Shown: positions 31,871-42,553 of the stretch, in pieces | Layout of the letters: every line of letters starts with the position of its first letter | Position numbering within the stretch: the stretch's first letter is position 1 | NCBI GenBank assembly: GCA_036245525.1 | Contig: BTPG01000007.1 | Location: 164,669,160 to 164,733,159 of the forward strand | DNA length: 64,000 bases | From: Semisulcospira habei | Taxonomy: Eukaryota; Mollusca; Gastropoda; Semisulcospiridae | Direction: 5' to 3' | Position numbers and translations under genes: made by a program | The notes under the pieces: model-generated | Database searches by the model: none | Seen by the model: the letters and a program-made list of their open reading frames with translations, nothing else | What the model was told of the DNA's origin: nothing

Positions 31871-32382
31871 TAAAGGCCCCGCTACAAGAGCCCGGTTTTG
31901 AGGCCGATTCCCGATCAGTTTTCGAATCGGTAGGTGATCGGGCCGGACTAAAAAACGTGTGCACTGCCACACATTTCCCGACTTGTTTAACCGACCGGTT
32001 TGAACCGAAGATCAAAGTCGTACCTGTTCTGCAAAATGACTGCTAGTTTTGACAGTGATGATGATGTGCTTGCATTATCAGCAGTTTTGCATCATATTCG
32101 GGAAGAGGCGTGCGAAACATCAGCGGCAACGGCGATGGTTCTGATCACAACAGGCGTGTTCGGCCATTTGCAAACTGTGAAACGACGTGCTTTGCGAGAC
32201 GCGCTCTGATTGGTTGAAGCTTACAACCGGGGCCGAATCAGATCGAGAAAATAGAGCAGGTTCTAGACACCCGATTCCCAGCCGATTGGGACCGGATCGG
32301 ATAATTGACGTCATCCGATCGCAATCGGATCGGAATCGGCTTCAAAATCGGGGCACAACCGGCTCGTGTGGCGGGGCCTTAA
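31871..32382 (+). mobile_element. Non-autonomous PIF/Harbinger-like element with TAA duplication
   Basis: TAA at 31871-31873 and 32380-32382 flanks AGGCCCCGCTACAAGAGCC on the left and GGCTCGTGTGGCGGGGCCT on the right. The arms also correspond further in (TTTGAGGCCGATTCC / GGAATCGGCTTCAAA). A 3-bp TWA duplication with such ends is characteristic of PIF/Harbinger transposons. No transposase catalytic domain fits in about 500 bp, so it would need help in trans. Confidence 0.75.
32036..32209 (+). CDS. Short ORF inside the Harbinger-like element, function unknown
   Basis: The 57-residue frame from ATG 32036 begins MTASFDSDDDVLALSAVLHH with an acidic N-terminus and ends QTVKRRALRDAL. It could be the retained start of an element-encoded protein, because internally deleted elements often keep their first exon. 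This is inference; no catalytic motif is visible. Confidence 0.35.
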   Translation: MTASFDSDDDVLALSAVLHHIREEACETSAATAMVLITTGVFGHLQTVKRRALRDAL

Positions 32383-32456
32383 TTCGCTCTTCAAACGCTA
32401 AACGCCAATGGAACTCTCAATGTTGGATTTCGTATGAAATACCCCCGGGGTTTTTC

Positions 32457-32640
32457 TTAACCCCCTCACTGAGAAAAAAAATGAACATGACCCTATTGCA
32501 AGAGACACACAGGTCGTCAAAATGGTGTCAGCAAAAGACACAGACCTTCATGAGCCCCCGCGATTGCGGGGGCTCATGAAGGTCTATGCCTTTTGGTGAC
32601 ACCATTGTGTATCCACGCTCTTTGGACAGCTGGAGATCTT
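32457..32640 (+). mobile_element. Family B element with extended stem
   Basis: It starts TTAACCCCCTCACTGAG. The hairpin is longer than usual: AATGGTGTCAGCAAAAGACA..CAGACCTTCATGAGCC / GGCTCATGAAGGTC..TATGCCTTTTGGTGACACCATT, about 86 bp in all (32520-32605). A GCAAGAGACACACAGGTCGTC phrase upstream (about 32498) duplicates a left arm. The right terminus is unclear. Confidence 0.85.
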
Positions 32641-33163
32641 TGGTATTGAACTGAGCGAAATAAATTCAAAAACACAATCTTCGACCAAAACCCGTGGGTA
32701 TTTCCCACTAAAGCAACATTTTTAGAACAAACTTCTGGCGCGAACGCGATGCAGTACAGGTACATCTCGGTACAAATTGGATATACCGTGAAAGTTGACA
32801 GGTACTGTTTCATTCGCTTGGCACCTATCCCACGATCTAAACATCGCTATCACTCTACCAATATTGGGATTGTGGTGCGAGATACGCCTGCAGGCCGGTT
32901 TTACAGGGACCTGCTCCAAAAAGGATTGATAGTTTGCGGCGGCAAAGTCTTCATTATAAATGCCAAGCATGTCTTACGGTAAATGCTGGACACAGGGCTG
33001 ATTTAACTTGTACAGTTTAAATGGAGCAAAATGAAAAACCTTTCTGCTCTTCGTCTTCTTTGTAAGTAGGAGAGCTCTTCCGTTACTCACGAGGGTCAGT
33101 AGAAATTCTCTACTGCGTATGCCTGCTCACCTGGATAGTGAAAGAAACTGAGGTTTAACCGTC

Positions 33164-33378
33164 ATAACTCATTCTACCCAATCACCGAAATCCCCAAATG
33201 TTGTCATTGTCCTCTGAAGACTGCATTGCAGTGCAGGACACAGATCGACCATGATAGTTCAAGGGTGATGCCAGAATAGCTTGGCGCCCGTAGGCGCCAA
33301 GCTATTCTGGCATCACCCTTGAACTATCATGGTCGATCCTTAGTCTTGCTGTGGTGTGTCTGGGGTAGAATGAGTTAA
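33164..33378 (+). mobile_element. Family F element, left end mutated
   Basis: ATAACTCATTCTACCC at the left (TTAA to ATAA), GGGTAGAATGAGTTAA at the right. The core stem TAGTTCAAGGGTGATGCCAG..AATAGCTTGGCGCC is nearly identical to 26126-26339, but the element lies in the opposite orientation with respect to its unequal outer arms. Confidence 0.93.
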
Positions 33379-34072
33379 TTTAGACAAGACAATATTGATA
33401 ACCCGTTGTACAAACGAGTTTTAGCAATCCAAGACGGCCATGGAGCAGCGGATCGTTTTCACAAAAATTAAACTAATTACGAAATGCGAGGCAATATAGG
33501 TGCATCTCTAGACACAGGTTTATTTGGGTTGACCGTGAGAGTTCACGGGTACTGTTTAATTAGCTTGGCAACTATCCATGGTCCAAACATCGATGTCATT
33601 TAAAACTGTTGCGATTAGGTGCTAGACAGTCGAAGGTTTTAACCAACAAAAACAACACACACAAAAAACTTCTTTCGAAATGCGATGCAATAATATTGAC
33701 ACACCGGTTGTCTCCGTCGATTCGCTACCGCTGGTCAGCGCTTCGAATCGAGTGAGACAACCAGTGTGCGTGCATGACACAATTGTCCATCTATGTCCAG
33801 AGATGTACATATATTATAGGTGCACCTATGGACATAGGCGGCTTATTTTGGCCCACCGTGAGAGTTCATGAGAATTGTTTAATTTCATTGGCACATATCC
33901 ACGGTCTGAACATCATTGTCACTCTAAACATTTTGGGATTAGGTGCGAGATACGCCTGAGGTTTGAACAAAAAGTAAAACTCTTGCGGAATGCGATGAAA
34001 TAATACTGACACACTGGTTGTCTCCCTCGATTCGCTACAGCTGGTCAGCGGTAGCGAATCGAGGTAGACAAC

Positions 34073-34236
<164 letters not shown>

Positions 34237-34766
34237 AGACAGATAATTGTCAATTTATGTCCAGAAATGAACCTATTTTATATGTACATCTATGGACATC
34301 GGCTACTTATTTGGGTCCTCCGTGAAAGTTCACAGATACTGTTTATCGTTTGGCAGCTCTCCACGGTCTAAACATCGTTGTCACTCTAAACATGTTGGGA
34401 TTAGTGCGAGATACGCCCGCGGTTTTAACAAAAGTAAACTTCTGACGGAATGCGACCCCGTAGGAAAACATTGCAATATCCTGACAAGGGGTCCTGCATT
34501 TACACCGTAAAAACAAATCATGTTTAGAGCGCAAACAGTGTCAGTGTACTTCCAAGACTTTTCCGGAATTTATGCTAAAAATGTTTTTGGCAGGTCAGTC
34601 GTCTGTGACATGCGCACCCGCCTAAACGGAAGTGGCGTGAGAGTGATCACCCGTTTGTTACGTCATTAGCTGTATTTTTGTTTTCGGCTGTACCTGGGTG
34701 CAAATGCATTCGCACTGTCTCAGGCCAGGAAAAAAGGCATACTTAGGGCATTGACCGCATTATTTT

Positions 34767-34960
34767 TCAACCCCTTCACTGTCAAATGACGCACAGTGTG
34801 TTTTCTAAATCATTGTAAATCCAACGACGTCAAAGGACAGTGGATGCAAAGTGGTTACAGCAAGAGGCATAGATCCTCATGAGCCCCCGCAATTGCGGGG
34901 GCTCATGAGGATCTATACCTCTTGCAGCTGGGTGATGTTCAATTTTTTTTTCGACAATAT
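34767..34960 (+). mobile_element. Family B element
   Basis: Left end TCAACCCCTTCACTGTCA; core 34858-34926, GCAAGAGGCATAGATCCTCA / TGAGGATCTATACCTCTTGC around CCCGCAATTGCGGG. The right flank keeps CAGCTGGGTGATGTTCA but no TTAA. CACCCAGCTGCAAGATACAT at 34981 is an inverted echo of the right flank. Confidence 0.85.
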
Positions 34961-35199
34961 GGGAGGCACACAACGAATGCCACCCAGCTGCAAGATACAT
35001 GGACTCCGTCGTACCCTGCAGTCGAGGTGGCCGCTAGAGATTCTTGGCCTCTTCGTTTCCTATTTTACGCCCACGATCCTCGGGCCGGCGGCTTTAAAGA
35101 CAGTGAACTGGAGATGTTTCCAGAGGCAATATTTCTTGCCCCTGACAGTAACGTGGTTGAAGTATAAGAACATGCGCACCATCTTACATAACATTTGAG

Positions 35200-35355
35200 T
35201 GACTTTTTTGTGACATTGTGCCTCAGGCTTAGGGCCGGAAGATCCAAAATCACAAACCAGCGCACAGCTTATCTTTAGCATCGAAACACAAGAGGCACAG
35301 ATCTTCATGTACTCAATTATAATGTGCGGTTCATGAGAATCTATACTTCTTGCTG
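35200..35355 (+). repeat. Decayed family D and family B hairpins side by side
   Basis: GATCCAAAATCACAAACCAGCGCAC (in two parts) near 35240-35265 is a family D right arm. CAAGAGGCACAGATCTTCAT and TTCATGAGAATCTATACTTC (35290-35352) are family B arms with a destroyed centre. Confidence 0.6.
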
Positions 35356-35703
35356 TTACAATTTATATATGCGGGTTTTTTTTTAGTAGCCGTCGGAATG
35401 CTTCGGCAGTCCGGTAAACAATGGTCGAGTCAACCTAACTTGAACAAGACGAGACGAGAATACACCGTAGGATGGGGTAGACAAATGCGTCGTCACTATG
35501 AGTATCAGTTGCACAATGTTTATTTCTTCTAGTCACGGTGAAAAATTGTTTTACAGTGACCAGAAGAAACAAATACTGCACGTTGATAAACGCCGTCAAA
35601 ACTCAGTTCTCTACCCCCCGATACACTCCCAAACTCGACATGACATCTATCATACTAAAGGTGGAGAACCTCTGTCCTGGAAGCACTGGCAAAACGTCCG
35701 AAT

Positions 35704-35770
35704 CTGCAAGAGACATAGATCATCATGAGCCTCCGCAGGGTGCAGGGGCTCATGAGAATCTGTCTCTTGC
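35704..35770 (+). mobile_element. Family B hairpin core
   Basis: CTGCAAGAGACATAGATCAT..CATGAGCCTCCGC / GCAGGGGCTCATGAGAATC..TGTCTCTTGC. Mismatched centre. Confidence 0.8.
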
Positions 35771-35851
35771 TGGCTCAAGTCACCTCTGCGATACGCCCAT
35801 AGAGAATGCATCTTATTTTCGTTTACCCGTCTTGTTACTGCGCGACTAATA

Positions 35852-36065
35852 TCAACCCACTCAGCCCTGACGCACGACAGCAGGAGATGGATCGACCATG
35901 ATAATTCAAGGGAAGTGGCAGATTAGCTTGGCGCCTAACGGCGCCAAGCTAATCTGCCACTTCCCTTGAATTATCATGGTCGATCCATCTCCATCAACTG
36001 ATGCATAGTCATTAGATGACGCCTCCAAAATTTGGGAAATGCGGCCGTCGGGCTGAATGAGTTAA
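35852..36065 (+). mobile_element. Family A element, reverse orientation, left end mutated
   Basis: TCAACCCACTCAGCCC at the left, GGGCTGAATGAGTTAA at the right. The core stem AATTCAAGGGAAGTGGCAGA..TTAGCTTGGCGCC is nearly perfect with loop TAAC. The outer arms are in the opposite order to 30428-30641. Confidence 0.93.
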
Positions 36066-37229
36066 ACGAGTGTTTCTTGACATTTTCAGGCTTACAGATC
36101 TGGATTGCTTTTTATATGTGACGCACAGGACACTCTTTCACACTTCTGTCGTAAAACTCCACTAGTTTAATTCCTAGGGAAATAGTTTTTCGTATCTTTG
36201 CGACGAAAAGCAACTTTCTAGTGTACGTCGTGGGCGTCACAACATTACGAAATATTGTCATCTGTAATTTACCACACAGGTTGGTTTGTTGCTTGCTTGT
36301 TTGCCGGTTTTACCTTTGTTTCTGAAGACGCTTAAATCATGATAAAGACCAATAGAGAAGAGACTGACAGACACACAGACAGACAGAAACACAGACATAC
36401 AGACAGACTAACACAGAAAGAGAGACAGACAGACAGACAGAGGCAGACAGAGACAGAGCGAGAAAAAAGAAAAGAACAATCCGAACATTTTTCCATGCCG
36501 TTCTTTAACGACAGTCTGCGAAATGCATCTGCACAAGAACGGAAACATCACTTCAGTTAAGTTATCACACTATCACGGAGGTCCCCCACCCAACCATACG
36601 TTACAGCTGCACAAGCCATAGATCCTCATAAGCCTTGCAATCGCGCGTGTGTATCAATGTCTCGTGTGGACTGCTCTGGCTCTTCCTCAAATTGACGATG
36701 TGACTGACTTTGGGCCGTTAACACAGTCTAGACATGCCTCACCCGGATACGCAAAATAAAGCCGCGCATCCATTTGCAGAACATCCAGACGACAGAAAGG
36801 CCCTGGGCTGTGGTCTCCAAGGGGAGATCATTCACACTGATTCACGTTCACTTACTGCTGGAAACGAATTTCACCTTCCGAAAGAAGCCTCAGTTCCCAA
36901 GAGGTCGCAAGTAATACAGCAATTATCAGACTATCACGCATGTTGATGGTTAGATCGCACCTTCTCTTGCACCTGCAATGAGTGCTACACAAGGCTGCAG
37001 GGACTCATGAGAAAATACAGTCCGATCCGCATTAAAAACGCCAAAAAAACAAAGGCATTCAAAAAGACACACGACTGTAAGTTTAGAGGCATAAAAATTC
37101 TCAGAAAACATTTCTTATACGGCTTCCTGTGGCACACAAAGTGAGTCACTTGTAGGCCTACTAAGCGGAAGTGTCTCCAACTTATTTCGTCCCCATACAC
37201 AATATCTCAAAGTCGTCGCGGTTTTTCTT
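36066..37229. other. No gene; (GACA)n tract and decayed hairpin elements
   Basis: A GACA/CAGA-rich tract spans 36358-36466. A family B remnant with CATAGATCCTCATAAGCC is at 36608-36665. A family E remnant starts at TTAA 36718 (CACCCGGATACGC, GCCGCGCATCC). The rest is featureless. Confidence 0.5.
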
Positions 37230-37372
37230 TTAACTCATTCAGCCCCGACACACCACAACAAGCCATGGATCGAGTATGATTCATGCTCGATCTGTCTCTA
37301 GAATTGTAATACATTCCTTCGGAGGGCAACTTTAAAATTTGGGGATTTCGGTCCTGGGGTAGATTGTGTTAA
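37230..37372 (+). mobile_element. Family F element with the core hairpin deleted
   Basis: Ends TTAACTCATTCAGCCCC and GGTAGATTGTGTTAA with normal outer arms (CACACCACAACAAG; TTGGGGATTTCGGTCC). The whole AAGGGTGGTG..GGCGCC stem is gone, leaving GATCGAGTATGATTCATGCTCGATC read across the join, so the element is only 143 bp. Confidence 0.88.
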
Positions 37373-37439
37373 GCGCATGAGTGTAGTCTAAACACGCGTC
37401 TTGCAGATTGGGCGGGCTGAATGCATGAAGTTCGTGCAA

Positions 37440-37527
37440 TATGTCTGGCCTACTTCTGATTCAATTCAATTCAATTCAATTCAAATACTTTATTGTGTCA
37501 GTCTAGCCGACAAATTTTCTTTCAGAG
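37440..37527 (-). repeat. Retroposon-like tail of AATTG units
   Basis: ATTCAATTCAATTCAATTCA precedes AATACTTTATTGTGTCAG. On the minus strand this reads as an AATAAAG-type signal followed by short tandem units. Confidence 0.45.
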
Positions 37528-37742
37528 TTAACACATTCTACCCCAGGACCGAAATCACCAACTTTTAATGTTGCCCTCTGAAAGACTGTTTCACAATTCT
37601 AGAGACAGATCGAGCATGCTAGTTCAAGGGTGGTGCCAGAATAGCTTGGCGCCTATGGGCGCCAAGCTATTCTGGCACCACTCTTGAACTATCATGCTCG
37701 ATCCATGACTTGCTGTGGTGTTTCGGGGGCTGAATGAGTTAA
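37528..37742 (+). mobile_element. Family F element, complete
   Basis: Ends TTAACACATTCTACCCC and GGGGCTGAATGAGTTAA. The core is TAGTTCAAGGGTGGTGCCAG..AATAGCTTGGCGCC, loop TATG, then its mirror. It lies 155 bp from the core-deleted copy. Confidence 0.94.
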
Positions 37743-38385
37743 CTTTTATTTGCAACTGATCCGATACTCATAGCAGTTAGAAGGGAAACCAAACCCCGGG
37801 CAGTTTAAACGTGAAACCGACGATGCACCGCTTGTAGTAATTGTCACATCAAGTCGAGAAACCCACTTTCTTAAATGTGGGTCAGTAAATTTAAATCTGG
37901 GTGACGTCCCCTTAAAAATAAATAGACCTATCAGCTGCAGGGTCGACCGGGTAGCTCGCGGATAGTGTCATGTTAGACAGCCTCTAGGAATTAACGCTGT
38001 CTAGCGCCGAACAACCGTGTATAGGCCTACAATGAAGGAAAAAAATTTTGAAGTCGTAGATGAGCCCTTATTAGAGAACAAAAAACAAAACGTGTCCGGT
38101 CCTAGATCCGTTATCAGATGTTTTGTTTTCACTTTAACCGTGCATAATTAATTAATAATAAATAAATAAATAAATTTTAAAAAGTAAAACAATAAAAAAT
38201 AACACTAAAAACATTTATAATGACAAGAAACGAATCAAAACAATACTTAATACCGTTTAACATTTGTTTGTTATGTAATGTACTCTGGTTTGTTTGGTGT
38301 CAGCTTTGTTTTGATTTTCTTCTATTTGTTGCGTGTATCATAATAAATAAATACAAACATGAATAATATGAAGGCGCTAAGATAG
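37743..38385. other. No gene seen
   Basis: AT-rich, with an AAAT-unit run at about 38155-38175. Confidence 0.45.
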
Positions 38386-38523
38386 TTACAAGGTACAAAG
38401 ACAGTTCAAGGCTAGGGCCTGATTAGCTTGGCGCCTTTACAGGCGCCAAGCTAATCTGGCACTACCCTTACACTATCACGGTCGTTCAATCTTCCGTCTG
38501 TGTAATAGGCCTGAATGAATTAA
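38386..38523 (+). mobile_element. Family A element, 5'-truncated
   Basis: The core ACAGTTCAAGGCTAGGGCCT..GATTAGCTTGGCGCC / GGCGCCAAGCTAATC..TGGCACTACCC is present with a shortened right flank and the end GGCCTGAATGAATTAA. The left arm and TTAA are absent. Confidence 0.82.
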
Positions 38524-38699
38524 CTTGTAGGCCGAGAATTAAACTGAATTAAAACTTCCCTGATTTAAGGTGACTAGGCGCCATGTGACAGATTTGCCAG
38601 CTTGACCTTGTAAGACCTTCGTTACAAGTTTATTTCCTCTGTTATCTCAAGCTGACTCTCTTGAATTAAAAAAAAAAAATCAGGTGGGATTCACTCCCC

Positions 38700-38902
38700 T
38701 TTTTTAAATGCGCCAGAGTAGTGGGATAGGCGGATAGGAGGCGGGGTCGCTGGTAGGGGGGGGGGGGGGGAGGGTTACGCACCGGTGTGGTAGGGGGTGT
38801 AGGGGGTGGGGGAGGGTGGGTGGAGGGGAGGTGGATAGTGAGAGCAGTATTGACGATGCGACGTTTACGCGCGCAAAAAAAAAAAAAAAAAAAAAAAAAA
38901 AG
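38700..38902 (+). repeat. G-rich tract and poly-A
   Basis: GGGGGGGG runs at about 38757-38771, GGGGGTGTAGGGGGTGGGGG near 38790, then poly-A at 38874-38901. Low complexity only. Confidence 0.85.
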
Positions 38903-39055
38903 ATAGTCATTTTACATGTAGGCCTAGGTGCGTTCGTCTAAATAGGTTCGGCTGACGCATGTCTATGTTGCACACGCACAGTAAAATCTGTTGATGGAAA
39001 CAACAGCCTAGCTGAACGAATTCAGAAGCATTATCATTCATGTTTGAGATCTGCA

Positions 39056-39275
39056 TTAACCCCTTCACCGCCGAGCAAAAAATGAACACCGACCAACTGC
39101 AAGAGGTATAGATCCTCATGAGCCCCCGCAATTGCGGGGGGCTCATGAGGATCTATACCTCTTGCTAAAGCCATTTGGTATCCATTGTTTATGGGACCGC
39201 TGGAGCTCTTTCGCTTGGAATTCACACAGAATTTAGACGTACATCACGCACGTGCAGTGACAGTTAAGCGGTTAA
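39056..39275 (+). mobile_element. Family B TTAA element, complete
   Basis: TTAACCCCTTCACCGCCGAG at the left; TTAA at 39272-39275 on the right after GCAGTGACAGTTAAGCGG. Core: CTGCAAGAGGTATAGATCCT..CATGAGCCCCCGC / GCGGGGGGCTCATG..AGGATCTATACCTCTTGC. The right flank has GGTATCCATTGTTTATGGGA..CCGCTGGAGCTCTTT. Best boundaries for this family. Confidence 0.9.
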
Positions 39276-39560
39276 TGATGCTGTCCGGGAGGATATTTAG
39301 GTGCACGTATCGTCTGCAGTATTTGTTTGATCGTACAAACGGTCCTCCACTCCGAAAAAAACACCAGGTTTAACGTGCCAACAAACACAGTTTTTGAGTC
39401 CGTCACCGTGACCACACGCCAAAATCATTGCAGAATAATTATGTTTGGCGCCCACGCGGTAACGGCAGTTGTTGTTCGGAAATCAGAAGTAAGCCAAATT
39501 ACATACGCGTTTCTAGGGAGGAAATGCATTTAAAGCGACATCGCATGTTTGTCCGGGCAT

Positions 39561-39775
39561 TTAACCCCTTCACTGCTGAGGAAACGTGAACAAGATCCAA
39601 CTGCAAGAGACACAGATCCTCGTGAGCCCCTGCGACTGCGGGGGCTCATGAGGATCTATGCCTCTTGCTGAGACCAACTTGTATTTATGCTTCTCGGATG
39701 GTTGTGGCTTTTGGTCGTGGAATGAAGGAAGATTTCAGAAACAGAAATGCACGTACAGTGACAGGCAACAGATTT
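39561..39775 (+). mobile_element. Family B element, right end diverged
   Basis: TTAACCCCTTCACTGCTGAG at the left. The hairpin 39602-39668 has one arm mismatch (CTCGTGAGCCCCTGC). The flank GTATTTATGCTTCTCGGATG matches 39056-39275. The end near CAGTGACAGGCAAC lacks TTAA. Confidence 0.85.
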
Positions 39776-40193
39776 ATCCACTGTTTGCGTCAAAAGACGT
39801 GCAAGTTTTTAACATGCCTCTCTATTGAATCCGTGGTCTACTTAAAAGCATGCCTGCACGTACAGATTTAACAGTTAACTGCATTCACACAGTTCTAGTA
39901 TGGCACGCAAGAGACTCATACAAAAATATATATAAAAATATATATATATGCTCTAGTGATGAGTGCTGAAAAACGTTTTACAACAGAGTTGGGATGCATA
40001 AGTCATCGAGATAAAGTCTGTAAGCTTTGTTTTTTCACATTATTGCTAAACGTCACGCGATAAGCTTCAAATCAGGCGTCGAATCTTCCTTTGAACTGCA
40101 CGTATCACGGTATACCCGTCTAGAGCAAATGACGTTGAAATGAAAAGAGAATGCAGTCGCTCATCCGATCTATTACAATGTCAATGGCCGTTC
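39776..40193. other. No gene seen
   Basis: AT-rich, with a short TATA run at about 39920-39950. Confidence 0.4.
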
Positions 40194-40619
40194 GGGGCGG
40201 TCCGTGGCGCAGTGGTTAAGGCGCCTGCCACCAATGCTAAAGGTGCGAGATTCGATTACGGGTTCCGGCGTCGGACTTTTCTCCTCTAGTAAGTGCCATC
40301 GTTAATTCGGGCGGATCGTCGGGGGTTCAGTCTTTCTCCGGGTACTCCGGCTCTTCCTCCCCCTCCCCTATGGTACCGGTTTCAGGGCACTTTATAAAAT
40401 TTCAAATACAAGCGATCAAAATTTCCGAAATCCTCAGTAGCTGAGCTGACCCTTCGCACCATGTGAATGTCCCGTGTTTGTCTTGTACTGGGTTTGTCTT
40501 CAGAGTGTATGTGTGTGTGTCACGTGAGCGTGCGTGTTGGGTTCTGTTCGCGGCGCTTTGAGAGATTCGCAGAATTGGGAAAAGCGCCTATATAATAACC
40601 GGTATTATTATTATTATTT
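40194..40619 (+). mobile_element. tRNA-derived SINE, copy 2
   Basis: Colinear with 18579-18988: A-box-like GTGGCGCAGTGGTTAAGGCG, B-box-like GGTGCGAGATTCGA, then TTCCGGCGTCGGACTTTTCT, TCCGGGTACTCCGGCTCTTC and TGTCACGTGAGCGTGCGTGT. The tail GCGGCGCTTTGAG..AAAAGCGCCTATATAATAACC enters ATT units. Confidence 0.92.
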
Positions 40620-40982
40620 ATATCAAAACTGCAAGAGTTTCGATGACAACAGTTAATTAGAAGAGTTTCTAGTCCAGTTTTCGTTGAAACACGTGCAATT
40701 TTGACCTACTTCTGATTTCTGGAAATCGTCTTTTCCCAAAGGCATATATAGATTCCCATGCAGCACGTGGAAATAACACCGTTCCTGCAAGCAATTTCGA
40801 CAGCCGGACATCATGGCCGGGGACCTTTCAAAAAGCCGGTCAGTAGCCTGGGAGAGCCGCACAATGGCAGGGAATTGCCGGCTAACGGGAACGCTGATTA
40901 AATATGTGCCTCTATCTTGAATGAGAAAACTCATCGGGTTAAGGCTAAGGATTTTTCTTGTTGGTTTCAAGATTATTACATT

Positions 40983-41227
40983 GTACTGGTCCGCGATTCT
41001 GGACCTTACGGTTTAGTGCGTACGTGAGGTTTAACCCCTTCACTGTCAGTTGTCGCAGACTGTGTTTATGAAATCTTTGGCAATTCAGCGCGACAGTGCC
41101 CAAGGAACATGGATACAGACTAGTATCAGCAAGAGGCATAGATCCTCATGAGCCCCCGCAACTGCGGGGGCTCATGAGGATCTATGTCTCTTGCGGTTGG
41201 GTCATGTTCACGTTTCGGGGGCAGAAA
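40983..41227 (+). mobile_element. Family B element next to a family D half-arm
   Basis: A D-type arm (GGTCCGCGATTCTGGACCTT) lies at 40988-41007. TTAACCCCTTCACTGTCAGT starts the B element at 41031. Its core 41130-41196 is near perfect around CCCGCAACTGCGGG. The right end lacks TTAA. Left-flank phrases GGAACATGGATAC recur in other B copies. Confidence 0.85.
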
Positions 41228-41686
41228 ATAGATGAAAGCACAGAGCAGCACACACTTTATGATCTGATACACCCTCCGCTGTCTCATCCTCTGAACCTTG
41301 ATGTGCATAAATGCCGCTAAGCTAGACATTTCATATAATGCAATTATCCCCGCCGCAGAGACATCAAAGACCCCCCTGTTCTTTTGTATATCGAGATGCC
41401 AGACTGAATTAGGCGGGGACTTATAATATCTTTTCCTGCGGCGCAAATTAGTCTGACTGGTTTGTGAACCCAGCGAATCCATCATAGGTTTTTTATGTTT
41501 TAATCTGGCCGGTGGGCCCAAAATCACATGCCCGCATAGAAATGTTTGTTGTTGCTGTTGTTGTTTTAGTCTGTTATTGCACACCCCTGGCAATTCAGAA
41601 TGTAGCTAAAATTAGCTTGTGTGTGGGTCCCATCAAGAGGCGTGAAGGTTATGATGATCCAAAGAGATACCTTCTGAATGTCGGTC
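41228..41686. other. No gene seen
   Basis: GGGCCCAAAATCACATGCCC near 41515 may be a family D arm. A glutamine-repeat frame on the minus strand comes from GTT units and is not a gene. Confidence 0.4.
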
Positions 41687-41919
41687 TTAAAGGGGACCCA
41701 CAGTCAATGTATCATATAGTCTAACACATCAGAATCAGATAGCAGGAAGATTTCTGATATAAGCAGTAGTTCGGCCACAATGAGGTACTGAAAATATCAT
41801 TTGTGACGTCGTGTAAACCGAGCTGCGACGCCGATTACAAACTATTCTTTCTGCTTGCTGATTCCGTCGTGTATACAAAGCAAGTTGTAACATTGTGCTG
41901 ACTTCGGGTCCCCTTTTAA
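41687..41919 (+). mobile_element. TTAA element with AGGGGACCC ends (family M)
   Basis: TTAAAGGGGACCC at the left, GGGTCCCCTTTTAA at the right, 233 bp apart. Partial left ends TTAAAGGGG/TTAAAGGGACC occur at 7018 and 62699. It is unrelated in sequence to the hairpin families, and the interior has no long stem. Confidence 0.65.
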
Positions 41920-42553
41920 TGCACAGCCTGTGCAACTGGGTAGATGGTCCAGTACGCATGCACGTTCGCATAAGGACAGCGTTTCCTTAAACTGGGCCAA
42001 GGCACCAAACAATAGAACGCCTTCATTTCCATGAACAATCGCCTCCGTTGCAGAGGTGTGGAAAAGGCAGCGGACGTTTGACAGACTTGAAATAACGTAA
42101 ACGAGACCAGTATTGGCACGATATCGACAGATACTCTGACAAGACTTCTGAACTGTGGAATGGAGCGCGTATGGGCCTTTCTGCGCAGAGATCCCATCCT
42201 GACCGAAATGCAAGGAACGGAAATGTGCACCTAGGGGAATCACCAAACGCTGGACAAACACGTTTACAAACAGATCAGATCAGCACTTGTGTATGGCAAC
42301 AAATCGCCAGTCAACCATATAATAATACAATGCATCAAGTAGATAACACCCACCCCGGCACGGCCCCCACCCTCATCTCCCAGCCCCCACTCAATCCAAA
42401 CCCCCGACCCCAAAAAACAAGAAACTTCTGGACTGCAGTGAGACACCATCCAAATGCAAAAGAAATGCACGATTCATGACCTCATGAGCCAACGTGGCTC
42501 ACTTTGCGGTTCGCAGTTATTTTCCTCAAACGAATCGTTACATTGAGGTCATG
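41920..42553. other. No gene seen
   Basis: Open frames up to 139 residues on the minus strand have no recognised motif and mutually overlap. C-rich tracts at about 42350-42410. Confidence 0.4.

Noticed and set aside
41842..42261. 139-residue minus-strand ORF as a host exon
   Set aside because: No motif, overlaps other frames of similar length, and partly covers the TTAA element ending at 41919.
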